From the NCBI GenBank assembly GCA_007922195.1, contig ML681991.1, positions 45,500,394 through 45,564,393 of the forward strand: 64,000 bases of DNA, given 5' to 3'. Each line of letters opens with the position of its first letter. The first letter of the stretch is position 1. Of the stretch, positions 34,430 to 44,510 are shown one piece after another. The position numbers and the translations under genes are program-made. Source of the DNA: Podocnemis expansa. Lineage: Eukaryota > Chordata > Testudines > Podocnemididae. The notes beneath the pieces were generated by a model. It had not been told where the DNA came from, made no database searches, and saw only the letters and a program-made list of their open reading frames with translations.

Positions 34430-36000
34430 CATGAAGGCTGAGTAGGTCATGGACCACATTCTTCTCCTGAGCTTTGCCAGGCAGCTGTGCGACACCTGCC
34501 AACTACGGGGAAGGCTACTTCTGCTGTGGAGCAGGTTTCTCCAGCACCCTGACCATGTGGAAGCAGACAGCAGCCTGCCCCCCCACCTTGCTGCCCCTGA
34601 AAGCTGTTGCACTCAGCATGGTGTCCTCTGTGCCTTGTTGCCTCTGGGCATGTGAGTCCAGCAGCGACTCATAGGAGTGGATTGTCCTCACCACCTAGGG
34701 TGACAGCCTGTGGCTGCAGAAGTTTGGGATGAGCAAAGGGACCTTACTTGAACAGATCCTTGAGCTCACCCCAGTTCTGCGGCACATGGACACCCAAGTA
34801 TGACCTGCTCTGCCTCTAGACAAGCAAGTGCCCATTGCCATGTGGAAATCAGCAACCATGAACTCCTACTGCATTGTGGCTCATCAGTTTGGCATTGGGA
34901 AGGCCACTGTAGAGACTGCTCACATGCAGGTGTTCCAGGCAATCAACCGGGTCCTGGTATCCCACGTCATCACCCTGGGCAACCTGCATGAACTCCTCGA
35001 TGGCCTCACTGGACTCAGTTTCCCCAACTGTGGAGGCACAGTGGATGCCCCACACATCCCCATCTGAGCCCCAGACCAGCAGGCCATTGGCTAAGTCAGT
35101 TACAAGGGATACTACTCTGTCGTCCTGCAGGCTCTTGTGGACCACTGTGGGATCTTCCACAACATCGAAGTGGGCTGGCCATGGAGGACACATGACTCCT
35201 GTATCCTGCTCCACTCTGCCCCGTACAGGTGCATGCAGGTGGTTGCCTGCTTTCCTGATCATACCATCATCCTTGGAGGATGCCACCTACACCTTGATGC
35301 CCTGGCTCTTGAAGCCATGCACAGGCCATATGGGCTGTGTTCACACACAAGGGGTTATTTCGATATGGTTGTTTCAAAACAACTTGTATCGAAATAATGC
35401 CTTATTTCAAAATAACTTAATTCGAATTAACAGTTTGTTAATTCAAATTAAGGAAAAAAGCTCAAAGCAAAATAGCAGGTTCAGGCAACAGTTATTTCGA
35501 AACAAGTCACCGTTGTTTCGAAACAACATGTTCGCACGCTGTTGTTGCGAAACAATCATTTCGAAACAATGTTGTTTCATCCCCGCATGGGGTTTAACTT
35601 GTTTCGAAACAACGGCGTTGTTTCGAAACAATGGGACCCGTTGTTCCGAAACAAACATGCGTCGTGTGAACAGCCTAAATCTTATTTTGAAACAACCTCT
35701 GTTGTTTCGAAATAAGAGGGCTGTGTGAACACAGCCATGGATGCCAGCAGGGACCTCTTTAATCAGAGGCTGAACCACTGCTGCACAGTTGTCAAGCATG
35801 CGTCTGGCCATCTGAGGGCATACCAGAGAGGTCTCCTAACCTGCTTGCAGCTCAGCATGTGCAACATCCTGGAGGTTGTCAGTGCGTGCTGTTGCCTGCA
35901 CAACCTTTGTGAGCTTCAGGGACAAGGGTTTCCCACATCCAGGAGGCTGAGGCTGAGTGGCTTGCTGGCTACTACAAACAGTCTGATGACACCCTGCTCC
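34430..36000 (+). pseudogene. HARBI1-like Harbinger transposase, broken
   Basis: The transposase nuclease cuts and rejoins DNA at the element ends. The helix-turn-helix part is recognisable at 34828-35067 (KSATMNSYCIVAHQFGIGKA, then TLGNLHELLDGL and FPNCGGTVDAPHIPI). After in-frame stops at 35065-35067 (TGA, a likely CpG loss) and 35092-35094 the DDE core goes on: VGWPWRTHDSC near 35170 and a shifted frame with TYTLMPWLLKPCTGHM to 35332. A MITE then interrupts it; after the MITE it resumes with DASRDLFNQRL at 35740 and ends near CCCLHNLCE (35890-35920). Two catalytic Asp positions (VDAPH and THDSC) can be seen. The third acidic position, normally in a VExAFGRLK-like motif, reads VKHASGHLR, so the Glu is replaced by Lys. 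The gene is clearly inactive. Confidence 0.85.
35333..35736. mobile_element. 404-bp Harbinger-type MITE nested in the transposase
   Basis: The terminal inverted repeat GGCTGTGTTCACACA / TGTGTGAACACAGCC is flanked by ATG on both sides (35330-35332 and 35737-35739). Removing the MITE and one ATG joins the nuclease frame exactly (TGHM to DASRDLFNQRL), which proves the boundaries. The interior has many TTTCGAAAC-type palindromes. It is nearly identical to the copy at 31740-32112; most differences are CpG to TG or CA, so this is the youngest MITE family in the window. Confidence 0.9.
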
Positions 36001-36395
36001 ATACGCATCAGGCCTTGTGGTGAGAACTGCTCATCCTGGACACGCTGAAGGCCCACTTTGTCAGCAAGGAGCACTGAAGGGTGGGCCTGCCACCAGGCAC
36101 CATCACTGGCACCTCACTTCCAGCACCTGCCCATGGCTGCCCCCATCCCACCCATCTCCCCTTGTACCCACACCAATAAAAAGCACAGGACACTGTATTG
36201 CAGTCTGCAGGGTTTTCATTTACAGAGGAACTGGAGGGTCGGAGCTGTGGGGGGAATGGGTGGCAGCTGCAGTGGTTGGGGGCTTTGAGGGAGGGTGGTT
36301 TGACAGGGGGAGGAGGGTCAGGGTGTGGGGCCAGGGCTAGTGGTCACTGGTAGGTGGGTTCTGGGTTTGGACATGTCCACCTCACGTCCTGGGTG

Positions 36396-36587
36396 TCACT
36401 GAGGAGAGCTGCTGCTGGAGTACAGGGCAGCGAACTTCAGGAACAGGCACTTCAGGGCCTGTGTGTGGCGCTCCATGATGTTGAGCAGCTGCTCGAGCAG
36501 CTGCTCAAGCAGCCTGTGCTTGGCTCTGGCCACCCTGCTCAACCCACTGATGGGCATCTTCCTGCTCCTGCCACGCCAACCAGCCAC
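36396..36587 (-). pseudogene. Possible C-terminal tail of the Myb/SANT-like gene
   Basis: A short minus-strand frame reads KHRLLEQLLEQLLNIMERHTQALKCLF in the middle (shown here in part: LLEQLLEQLLNIMERHTQAL) and ends in a Ser-rich tail. Leucine-rich helical tails of this kind terminate many Harbinger Myb-like proteins. It lies on the same strand as the Myb domain at 38418-38837 but is separated from it by AT-rich sequence and a frameshift. A neighbouring frame (36539-36680) with a basic RKKRR start may belong to it. The assignment is tentative. Confidence 0.4.
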
Positions 36588-36929
36588 AGCTTTGACTGCT
36601 TGGTGATGTGGATCGCCTCATCAAATTGTTGATCCTCGGGGCACAGTGCCCTCCTCTTCTTTCTCATGGTCAGGGCCGGTGGTGCTCTAAGAGTGCTGCC
36701 AGGCAAGAGTGCAAAGGCTACTGGAGAGAAGCACAAAATGAAGTGCCTCCCATCAGCTAGTGCGATGTGCAGCCTGAGGGCAGCTGCTGTCCCCTGGCCA
36801 TCCTCCTGCTTACCTGTCCCCATCGTTTGGGACAGGGACCCCTTGGCATGTATGACCCAGGCCTCCTGGGATAACTTCCTGAATGTGCCAAAATCAGGGC
36901 AAGCTGCAAAGCCAGGGGCCAAACCCCCA

Positions 36930-37850
36930 AACCACTGACGGGTGGTACTTAAACCAATCTCCCAGTCAATAACAAAACATGCTTCTGATTTCTCACTCTG
37001 GTCATCACCAAGTTTAACGGAATAGAAACAGCCTCCTTCATTGCACATGAGCTCCTATGGTCCCCCTTAGCCACTGGGTCTCTTAAAGAAATAGGTTCTA
37101 CTAATCTCAAAGGGTCAGGCACACTACCCAGAACAATATAGGCGTGGATCTTACCCAAAATAGCAGGCTGCCAGCCAATCCTTTGGTAACTACAACTAAA
37201 GGCTTAATATAAAAAGAAAAGAAACAAAATATGAGAGATGTTAAAGGATCAAAGTGAATCACATACATGCAAATGATTTAGAGTCCACAGAAAGCAATCC
37301 TTGAAGAATCTATAGTTTGCAGGTTAGTCTAATTCCTCTGGTAGACACCAAGCACTTGGGTGGGGTCTCAGTCTTTGTTCAATACCAGAAGAATAGTTCC
37401 AGAGGGAGATACTGATTGCAGGCTGCAGACTGAAGACAAAATGGATATAGGGCCACTGCCTTTTATCACCTTTGGCTTTCCCTTGCTCTCAGAGTCCTTG
37501 CTAAATGAAAAAGGAGTTGAGTCACATGGTCAGTCTGGATGTCTCAGATAGGTTTCTTCCTAGGCCCACTGTGGCTGGGATCTCCCCTTCTAGGGCAATT
37601 AAGAGGACGATAGTTTTGCAGACACCCAGTCTGGGATTGCCTTAGAATCAAATGACTTGGAATACGCATAAAGCAAAGCGATTCTTAATTTCTAATACAG
37701 GTATGATACCTACATATAAAACATATAATCATTCCTAGGCAATTACAGCCTTTCTATTGACACCAAACATGGCATATCACATATGGATTACTGCAAATAT
37801 GAAATGTTAATATGAAAGATAACCATAAACAGTCTCCTAGACTCAGACTG
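36930..37850. other. AT-rich block inside the Harbinger element
   Basis: This 0.9-kb stretch differs sharply in composition from the GC-rich sequence on both sides and has no coding frame that fits either transposon gene. It may be an intron of the Myb-like gene or a later insertion such as an LTR fragment. I found no clear target duplication. Confidence 0.35.
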
Positions 37851-38417
37851 CAGCACAGCATTCACTGCTGTGCTGTGCTGCCCAGGTCGGATGCAGTGCC
37901 CACAGTGGTGGCCTGCAGGCAGCCCTGCCCTGGGGGTTTCTCCTGAGGCCAGGAGTCAGTGGTTTCGGGTGCATGCTGCCTGGCTTTGGTGCTCCTACCT
38001 ACAGTCCTCCCAGGCCACCTCCTGAAATGCCACTTCACCACTCAGCGCTAGGTCTCCCCCGCCATACGGCCCCCCGCCTCAATGCCCCTGTGGGAGGGCC
38101 TCCACATACCCCCCCCCAGGACCCTGCCTGTCCCTAGGCCATCTCCTTCTGAAGTGCCTCTCCCATAGCTGTTTCCAGCCCTGCCTGCACGAAGGGAGGG
38201 AGCACTCATCATCACCTGCAGCGGGGTTCAGCATGATGTCCCCTTGCCTGGGTTCTTCTCCTCAGCAGGGGAGCATCTTCCAAGGGTGGGCCCTCCATTG
38301 GGGAAGGTGTCAGCTCCAGGCTGGCTGCTGAGTCTGGGGCTGGTGAGGTGGCCTGCTCCTGGCTGGTCCTCCCTTCCTTCCAGCACCACATCCTTGTGCA
38401 CCGAGCCCTCCTCCTGC

Positions 38418-38837
38418 TCATAGTTGAGGGAGACGAGGCTTGGCAGACTCAGTAGTGTGGGCTGGGAGGCTGCTGCTCTCCTGGCCCAGGAAGGCATGCA
38501 CATGCTCATAATATTGGCAGCTGCTGGTGCTGGGGGCTGCCCCTGTCTGGAGTCTATCCTGGATTCTGTCATAATCCTGGCAGAGCTCCTTAATTTTCAT
38601 CTGGACCTGCTCTGTGTCTTGGGTGTGGCCCTTGGCACTCAGGTCCCAGGAGATGGAGGCATACACCTCCCAGTTCCAGTGGCTGCCATGCAACTGGGAG
38701 GTGACCTTCTCATCCCCCCAAATGGCCAGCAGGTCCAGTATTTCGTGGTGGCTACAGGATGGGGCCCACATACAGCGCTGCTGCTTTGATCTCCCATGCT
38801 CGCAGACAGCAGGTCTGGCCAGTTCTGGGGTGCACAA
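38418..38837 (-). pseudogene. Myb/SANT-like DNA-binding gene of Harbinger, 5' part
   Basis: PIF/Harbinger elements carry a second gene for a Myb/SANT (trihelix) protein that binds subterminal repeats and helps the nuclease. This frame, starting MCTPELARPAV, contains the diagnostic pattern: EILDLLAIWGDEKV, then VYASISWDLSAKGH, then QVQMKIKELCQDY, corresponding to the three helices. The usual first-helix Trp (W before SxxET) is replaced. The frame stops soon after the domain. It is convergent with the nuclease gene, the usual arrangement for this superfamily. Related proteins are often annotated in reptile genomes as Myb/SANT-like domain-containing or ZSCAN29-like. Confidence 0.75.
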
Positions 38838-39156
38838 TGCTGGGGGCTGAGTCCTACCCTGTGGCTAGCCAGGGCAGACTTTTCCTGGGCCAGGAACTCT
38901 GGGAGGGGGGTGTGGTAGGGAGTAAAGTCTAAGAAAGGCCAATTAATTTGAATTAACTCTACTCCCTGGCTAACATTGGCCTTAATTCAACTTAATAAAG
39001 TCAAATTAACCAGTAATTTGAAGTAAAAGTAGGTGTTATTAAATCAAATTAACCTTTCCTTAATTCAACTTAATAAATGCCCAGTGTGGATGGGGAGTAG
39101 GTTAGGTTGAATTAAGCCTCCTTAATTTGACCTATCCTCTAAGTGTAGACGCAGCC

Positions 39157-39215
39157 TTTGTTCTTAGTTTCTCCAGCTGTAACAGGATGACAAGGATGTG
39201 GGCGTAGGGCTTGAG
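39157..39215 (+). repeat. MIR-like SINE, right part
   Basis: TTTGTTCTTAGTTTCTCCAG, CTGTAACAGGATGACAAGGA continues the MIR (CAGTTTCCTCATCTGTAAAATGGGGATAA in variant form). Confidence 0.55.
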
Positions 39216-40167
39216 TCACAAAACTCCCCTTTTAGGCACCTTATTACCATAATTAGCCCCCCACCCCGGCCTCAAAAAGCCCCTGCTTAGCTGCCTGGGA
39301 TGCCTGGCAGTTTGCAGTAAAAGGGCTTCCGGCTATGCCCTCTGCAGCCTCACATCAGGCAGCTGGGCAATGAGACACCAGAGCATCAGATGGACCCAGG
39401 GAGGTAGACTTTCCCCTTCCTGAGTCTTCCACAGGGGAACTGCCCAGATGCTTGTGAAAAATCCCCCCTGGGCACCCAAATATCTTGAGAAACAAGTCCT
39501 ATATCACTGTTGAGAAAGGGCCAGTTATAAGGCTGTGCTCGCATCCTGGGTCGCAGACCTTCAGGCACTGGGTTGTGGTGCCCCCTGCTGCCACCACCAA
39601 AAGAATGGAATGCATTGCTCAAAGATAGAACTGTTGGGTCATAGGCATGAATGATTTTTTTTCAACTGGGTCCGAGGAAAAATTTTGAAAACCATTGGAT
39701 TAGAGGGTTTCATTTTGATTCCTGTCTCTTTGAAAAGAAACCTGGGGATTATATACACTCTGAGAATTAAAAAACAATTAGGTCTCCCTAGATCTCCTGT
39801 TGATGTTGCATCCACGTATTTGTAGACATCGTAGATTTATGTCTGCAAGCATCTATGTCTACTGCCCTACAAGGAAGTGGGTCTCAGCTTTCCAGCTGAA
39901 TCTATTTTGCCTGTACTCTCTTCCTGAGTGCATTCTGATCTCACTGAGTGAACAAGTTCAGCTACAAGTTCAAATTTCCCATCAGTTCAGTAGCATCCAG
40001 AGGTCTGTCTATCTATGCTTCTTCCCTTGGCTGTGACTCTAAGAGCATGAGATACAACCCAAAGAACCTAGGAAAGCTAATGAAAGGAACTTTGGATAAC
40101 AGCTGGCTGTAGTTCATGCCCTAAGCCTGGCTTATCTATTTTATTTTAACCTAAGACAACTGATCAG
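39216..40167. other. 3' flank of OR3, array-unit sequence
   Basis: Resembles 54560-54900 and 48960-49290 (CAAATATCTTGAGAAAC, TTTTGATTCCTGTC, AACCTGGGGATTATA). GTCTCAGCTTTCCAGCTGAA at about 39882 matches GCTCAGCTTCCCAGCTGAG at 50566. No gene. Confidence 0.6.
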
Positions 40168-41118
40168 CTAGCATTGTCCTACCATGAATTTCCTGCAAGC
40201 TTTCTTCAGGGCCTCCTTCACCTCTTTGTTTCTCAGGCTGTAGATGAGGGGATTGACCAGGGGAGTCAGGACAGTGTAGATGACAGAGAGAACTTTCTTT
40301 TCATCTCTGAGATTTTGAGCTGTTGGGAACATATAGGCAATAAGTAGGGTTCCATAATAAATTGTCATCACAATGAGGTGGGAGGAGCAGGTGGAAAAGG
40401 CCTTGTGCCTCCCCGTGGCAGAAGGGATTCTCAGGATGGTGGCAATGATGGAGATGTAGGACATCAAGGTCAATAGGAATGGGACCAATGAGAAAATGGA
40501 GGTGAGCGTGACGGACAGAATTTCCATCATCTGCAGGTCATTGCAGGAGTGATTTATCAGGGGGATAAAATCACAAAAGAAATGGTCAATACTATTGGGC
40601 CCACAGAAAGTTAACCGTGATAGTGACAATGTTGTTATGGTACTAGCTAGGAAGCCACTTAGCCAAGACCCACCTGCAAGCTGGAGGCAAGACCCACCAT
40701 TCATTTGGGCTGTATAGTGGAGTGGTTTGCTTATGGCTAGATACCGATCACAAGACATCACTGACAGGAGAAGGCATTCCGTAGCTGCCAGAAAACCAAA
40801 GAAATAATACTGTGTGAGACATCCAGCAACAGAAATGGTTCTGTCCTCAGTCAGGAGGCTGACCAGCATCCTGGGCAGGATGGTGGAGATGTAGCAGGTC
40901 TCCAAGCAGGACAAGTTCCCTAGGAAGAAATACATGGGGGTGTGAAGGTGCTGATCAGTCACAACCAGCACCATGATGAGGATGTTTCCAGAAATAGTTG
41001 TGATGTAGATCACTAGGAACAGGAGGAAGAGAAGGATTTGCAGTTCAGGGATGTTCCCAAAGCCTAGGAGGATGAATTCTGTGATGGATGTTTGATTTTA
41101 CCCTCCTGTGTCCGCCAT
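40168..41118 (-). pseudogene. Olfactory receptor OR3 with nonsense codon 7
   Basis: The ancestral start is the ATG at 41116-41118, aligned with the start of OR4 and preceded by a good splice acceptor. The frame reads MADTGG, then TAA at 41098-41100, then NQTSITEFILLGF and the rest of a complete OR to a normal stop, about 316 codons in all. The remaining open frame from the next Met (41013, 281 codons) would lack the N-terminal glycosylation site and most of TM1. Downstream motifs are intact: PMYFFLGNLSCLE, Cys before TM3, KAFSTCSSHL and PLVNPLIYSLRN. The TM3 motif reads MSCDRYLAIS instead of MSYDRYLAIC, two further unusual changes. I call it a recently inactivated pseudogene; an individual-specific null allele or readthrough is possible. 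Confidence 0.88.
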
Positions 41119-41127
41119 GAGGTGTGT

Positions 41128-41145
41128 CTATGGGAGAAAACATTC
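41128..41145 (-). other. Predicted splice acceptor of OR3
   Basis: The minus strand reads TTTTCTCCCATAG followed by ACACACCTC and the ATG. The AG is at plus positions 41128-41129. The spacing to the start codon matches OR2, so the noncoding exon structure survives although codon 7 is a stop. Confidence 0.65.
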
Positions 41146-41823
41146 ACTCTGTGACTTTAATGAGCACCATTTCACTCAATATGATGTCAATGTTGTTTTC
41201 CTTGTCTCTGTCTTCTGGCTAACAGAAATATAGCTGATGGAATTCAGGTTAGTGGAAATGCCCTGCCTTGATCCTGTAAACGTTTTCCTATGTGGCCAAA
41301 CTGGGAAGGCTGCAGGTTCCACAAAAGAATACTCGCTTTGTAAACACAAGTAGTAACTTAACAGATGGCACAAACACACGTAAATCGTATATGATGGGGC
41401 TTGGGTAGAAGGGTACACAAACACAGATATCAATTCAAACAGTAACAGCTTCCTTTCTGTACCATCAAAGTAGAACTCTGTCCTTTGCAGATTAGTGTTA
41501 CTCAGGTATAATGGGTTAGGATTTTATAATTCAGAGGAACTCACAACAAAGAAATGACCAAGGGATCAGAGATGCAGTGGGTGGGCAGCCAACTCATAGT
41601 AAATTTCAGCGGACATGGGGCCCCGAACTTTTAAAGCCACTAGAAAATTTTCATCAGACAAATACATGTGTTTCCCTAGGACAATATTTCTTTGTCCTGC
41701 AGTGTGACACCTTAGATACAGACATGACCTTAACTGAAAGTGAATAAAAACAAATACACTAGCTAGGAAGCCCCATTTTGTTTAAAATTTTCACCTGTAT
41801 TGCAAGAATTCTGTATAAAATTT

Positions 41824-42016
41824 GCAAGGAGTCTTCTGGCACTTAAAGACTAACAGATTTATTTATTGCATGAGCTTTTTTTGTCAGATGCTTTCTGATG
41901 AATTGGGATTTGTCTCCCATGAAAGCTCATGTGATAAATAAATCTTTTAGTCTAAGTGCCACAGGACTGCTTGCTTCTTTTGCTGAACTACACTAACAAG
42001 GCTGCCCCTTTGGAAC
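41824..42016. repeat. Self-complementary GTTCCAAAGGGG repeat, copy 3
   Basis: GCAAGGAGTCTTCTGGCACTT at the left is inverse to AGTGCCACAGGACTGCTTGC at the right. The repeat ends GGCTGCCCCTTTGGAAC. It lies upstream of OR3. Confidence 0.75.
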
Positions 42017-43599
42017 TTGTATAAAATTTGAATTTGATATAAATTGTGCTATTTTCGTGTATTGAGCATGGGATAGAACACAAATTTCCATTTCATTGTC
42101 AATTTCATGATTTCAAATGTTGATTTTCATTCAATTTTTAAAAATGTATTTATCTTAATTTTATGCCTAGGTTATTTTTATTTTACATCACATTGTATTT
42201 TACTATTAATTTCATATTTTGTTTTATGCCATTTCATAAAAGCAGATGTAACCCATATGCCTTATTGATAGTATCTCTTTTAGGGATCTCTTTCCCTAAA
42301 TAAAATATTTTCAGAAATTTTAATATGGTCACTTGGGACATTCTGATCTCAGTCTACAAAATATTTCTCCCTCAAAAATGTCAGTCAAATTTTTATCACG
42401 TCTACATTTTCTTTTTCGTTGGTTAAAAAAAATTAATACTCTGTTAGTGATCATCTTATCTGTGATCACTTATCATTATTAACTGCCACATAAGGACCTG
42501 ATCCCATATTGAGTTTGGCAAAGAGATAATTTTAAATTGTGGGAATAGTCCCGTTTGTTCTCAGTTGCCTCTCTCTGTCTCTCTGAAGTCTAAAATAAAA
42601 TTTCCATTGATTTCAAGGAAGGTGCCTTTTCATTTCAATGGGATTTACATAACTAATGCATAGAGCTTTCTTTGAATCATAGTGCTCAGCTCAGCTGGAT
42701 TTGATGCCAGTGAATACAGGTTGGGAAACATCAATATCAGCTGACCCACCAAACTACCAAGAAAAGAATATTAGTAACAGTTGGTGTTAAGGCAGCCTCC
42801 TTCTAAGCCACGTTCTTGCAAGGATGTCAGGGCCAGATTAAGGCAGCTAGGGGCCCAGGCTATCCACTTTTGTGGGTGCTGCCCAGTGTGGGGTTGAGGT
42901 GAGGGGACAGCACTTCAGCATACCGCCACTAGGACCTGCTGTCAGACCCACCAGCTGTGCAGGGCAAGCCAGGACTCGATGCTGGAGCTCTGTTACCACT
43001 GGAAGTGGTTTGGGGGGCTGGGTCCACACTGACTGATCAGCTGCAGTGGTTGGTGCTTGGCACTGGGGCCTGGCACAGAGTGCCTGCTCAGGCCATTGGT
43101 CACAGCTTGTGGCATTGCCACCCACCCCTAGAGTGGCTGGTCTGCCCCCGTTGGTCCTGGATCTGCTGGACAGACCTATCAGTCTGGGGCTGGATGGGGT
43201 GGGCTGACAGTGGGCAGTGACAGAACTGCAGGGTCTGGGCTGCGAGCACTGCAGGGCTGCCACGTCAGGGCACACTGGGGCCTGGCAGAGTGAGACTGGC
43301 CAGGCCAGCCTGAGCCACAGGGTCCCTGCTGGTGCTTTGCAGGCTGGTGTAGTAGTGCTTAGGCTCGGGCCAGATTTTTTACAGAATGATAGGGCCTGCC
43401 TTTATCCCATGGCCTGGGGCTGGAGTCCCCCAAACTCCTTTAACCTGGCCCTGAGGGATAGTGTCGCAGGTCTGACAGTTGGGCAGAGATTAAAAATTAA
43501 AATAGTTAATTGAAAATGTTCCTACGTCAATATTAGTTCTTAAAATGGCAACACGTCCTCCATTTTTTGCAAAGCTTCCTCACAGCCAAGGTCTCCTCG

Positions 43600-44510
43600 C
43601 TTCATACTCAGAGCAGCAAATATCAACTCTGCTTTACTCATGTCATCTCCCTAATCCTCTCAAAGCTCCTCATGAGACATTCAGGCCAGATGTTCAAAGG
43701 CTGGTAGCTACCTAAAAAAGGTGTACAGGTGCCTGACTAGGGTTAGAGACAGATGCCCATCGATTTCAAATCTCACCAAGAGAGCCTGTGTCTTTGGGAG
43801 CGGAAATACCTCTATCAGTCTGTTTCTCTGTGTGCCAAGCTCCTGTATGTGAAGCAGGAAGAATTGCACTGCACCAGAAAGTGGGGGAGGACAGAGTCGT
43901 GCAAGACAGTGAGGTGTGCAGCTCCCACAGTGATGGACCTGGATAAGCAGTGGCCAGATAGGGGTTGTCTTTTTTCCAAATGTAGGCATTTTACTTTGGG
44001 TCGGGAGTTTGAGAGAGACCATTGCCCTGTTTCCCTTGGATTGTCACAGGACATGCTAGTGGAAGAATCACATTGCTTCAAAATCTTCAGTCTTCAAGCC
44101 ACAGAGAGGAAAAAGGCTGATGTACCTCTAAAGTGGGTCTGTCAGCAGCTGGAGTCTCTGTCATCTTCTCTGCACTCAGCTGTTCACAGTCCATGATCCA
44201 GGCAATTTAGTCTGTTTTCTCTCCTTGCTGTGTTCATGTACTGCCATGTTCCTAGTAAATAAAATGACAACCTGGAAAGGCTTCTCTCACTTATATTGTG
44301 ACAAATGCCTCATGCCCTCAGTCAAATGGGGATCATCTGTTTTCATTTGTTATATATCCTTCTGTGGGCAGATGCATCCCTCTGAGGCATGTCTGCTGTG
44401 TGGAATGGAACAGGCAAGGGAAAGCTGGTATTTACTAGGCAGTTTTGCAAAAATAAACTGAAGTGAAACTTCTCATTTGAAAGGGAAAGATCTGGGGAGG
44501 GGAGAAACTT
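43600..44510. repeat. Array-unit block U2, copy upstream of OR3
   Basis: AGCAGCAAATATCAACTCTG, CAAAGCTCCTCATGAGAC, GATTTCAAATCTCACCA, GTGATGGACCTGGATAA and ATATATCCTTCTGTGGGCAG recur in order at 52730-53330 and 58900-59830. A 147-codon frame at 43753-44196 is not conserved in the other copies, so it is not treated as a gene. Confidence 0.75.

Larger units (their letters stand above)
34124..39156. mobile_element. PIF/Harbinger transposon, about 5 kb, decayed
   Basis: Ends are GGCTATGTTTACAC at the left and GTGTAGACGCAGCC at the right, an imperfect terminal inverted repeat, flanked by TTT on both sides (34121-34123 and 39157-39159), a 3-bp target duplication. Just inside both ends lie many TTAATTCAA-type subterminal repeats. 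Between them are the two genes expected of this superfamily: a HARBI1-like DDE nuclease (plus strand, about 34430-36000) and a Myb/SANT-like DNA-binding protein (minus strand, about 36396-38837). The element interrupts a MIR-like SINE. Both genes are broken, a MITE sits in the nuclease, and unrelated AT-rich sequence of about 0.9 kb separates parts of the Myb gene. Confidence 0.88.

Noticed and set aside
34988..35728. 246-codon frame
   Set aside because: It is a chimera of a shifted transposase frame and translated MITE palindromes; the true coding signal is split over frames.
43753..44196. 147-codon frame in array block U2
   Set aside because: The paralogous blocks at 52.9 and 59.0 kb do not keep this frame.
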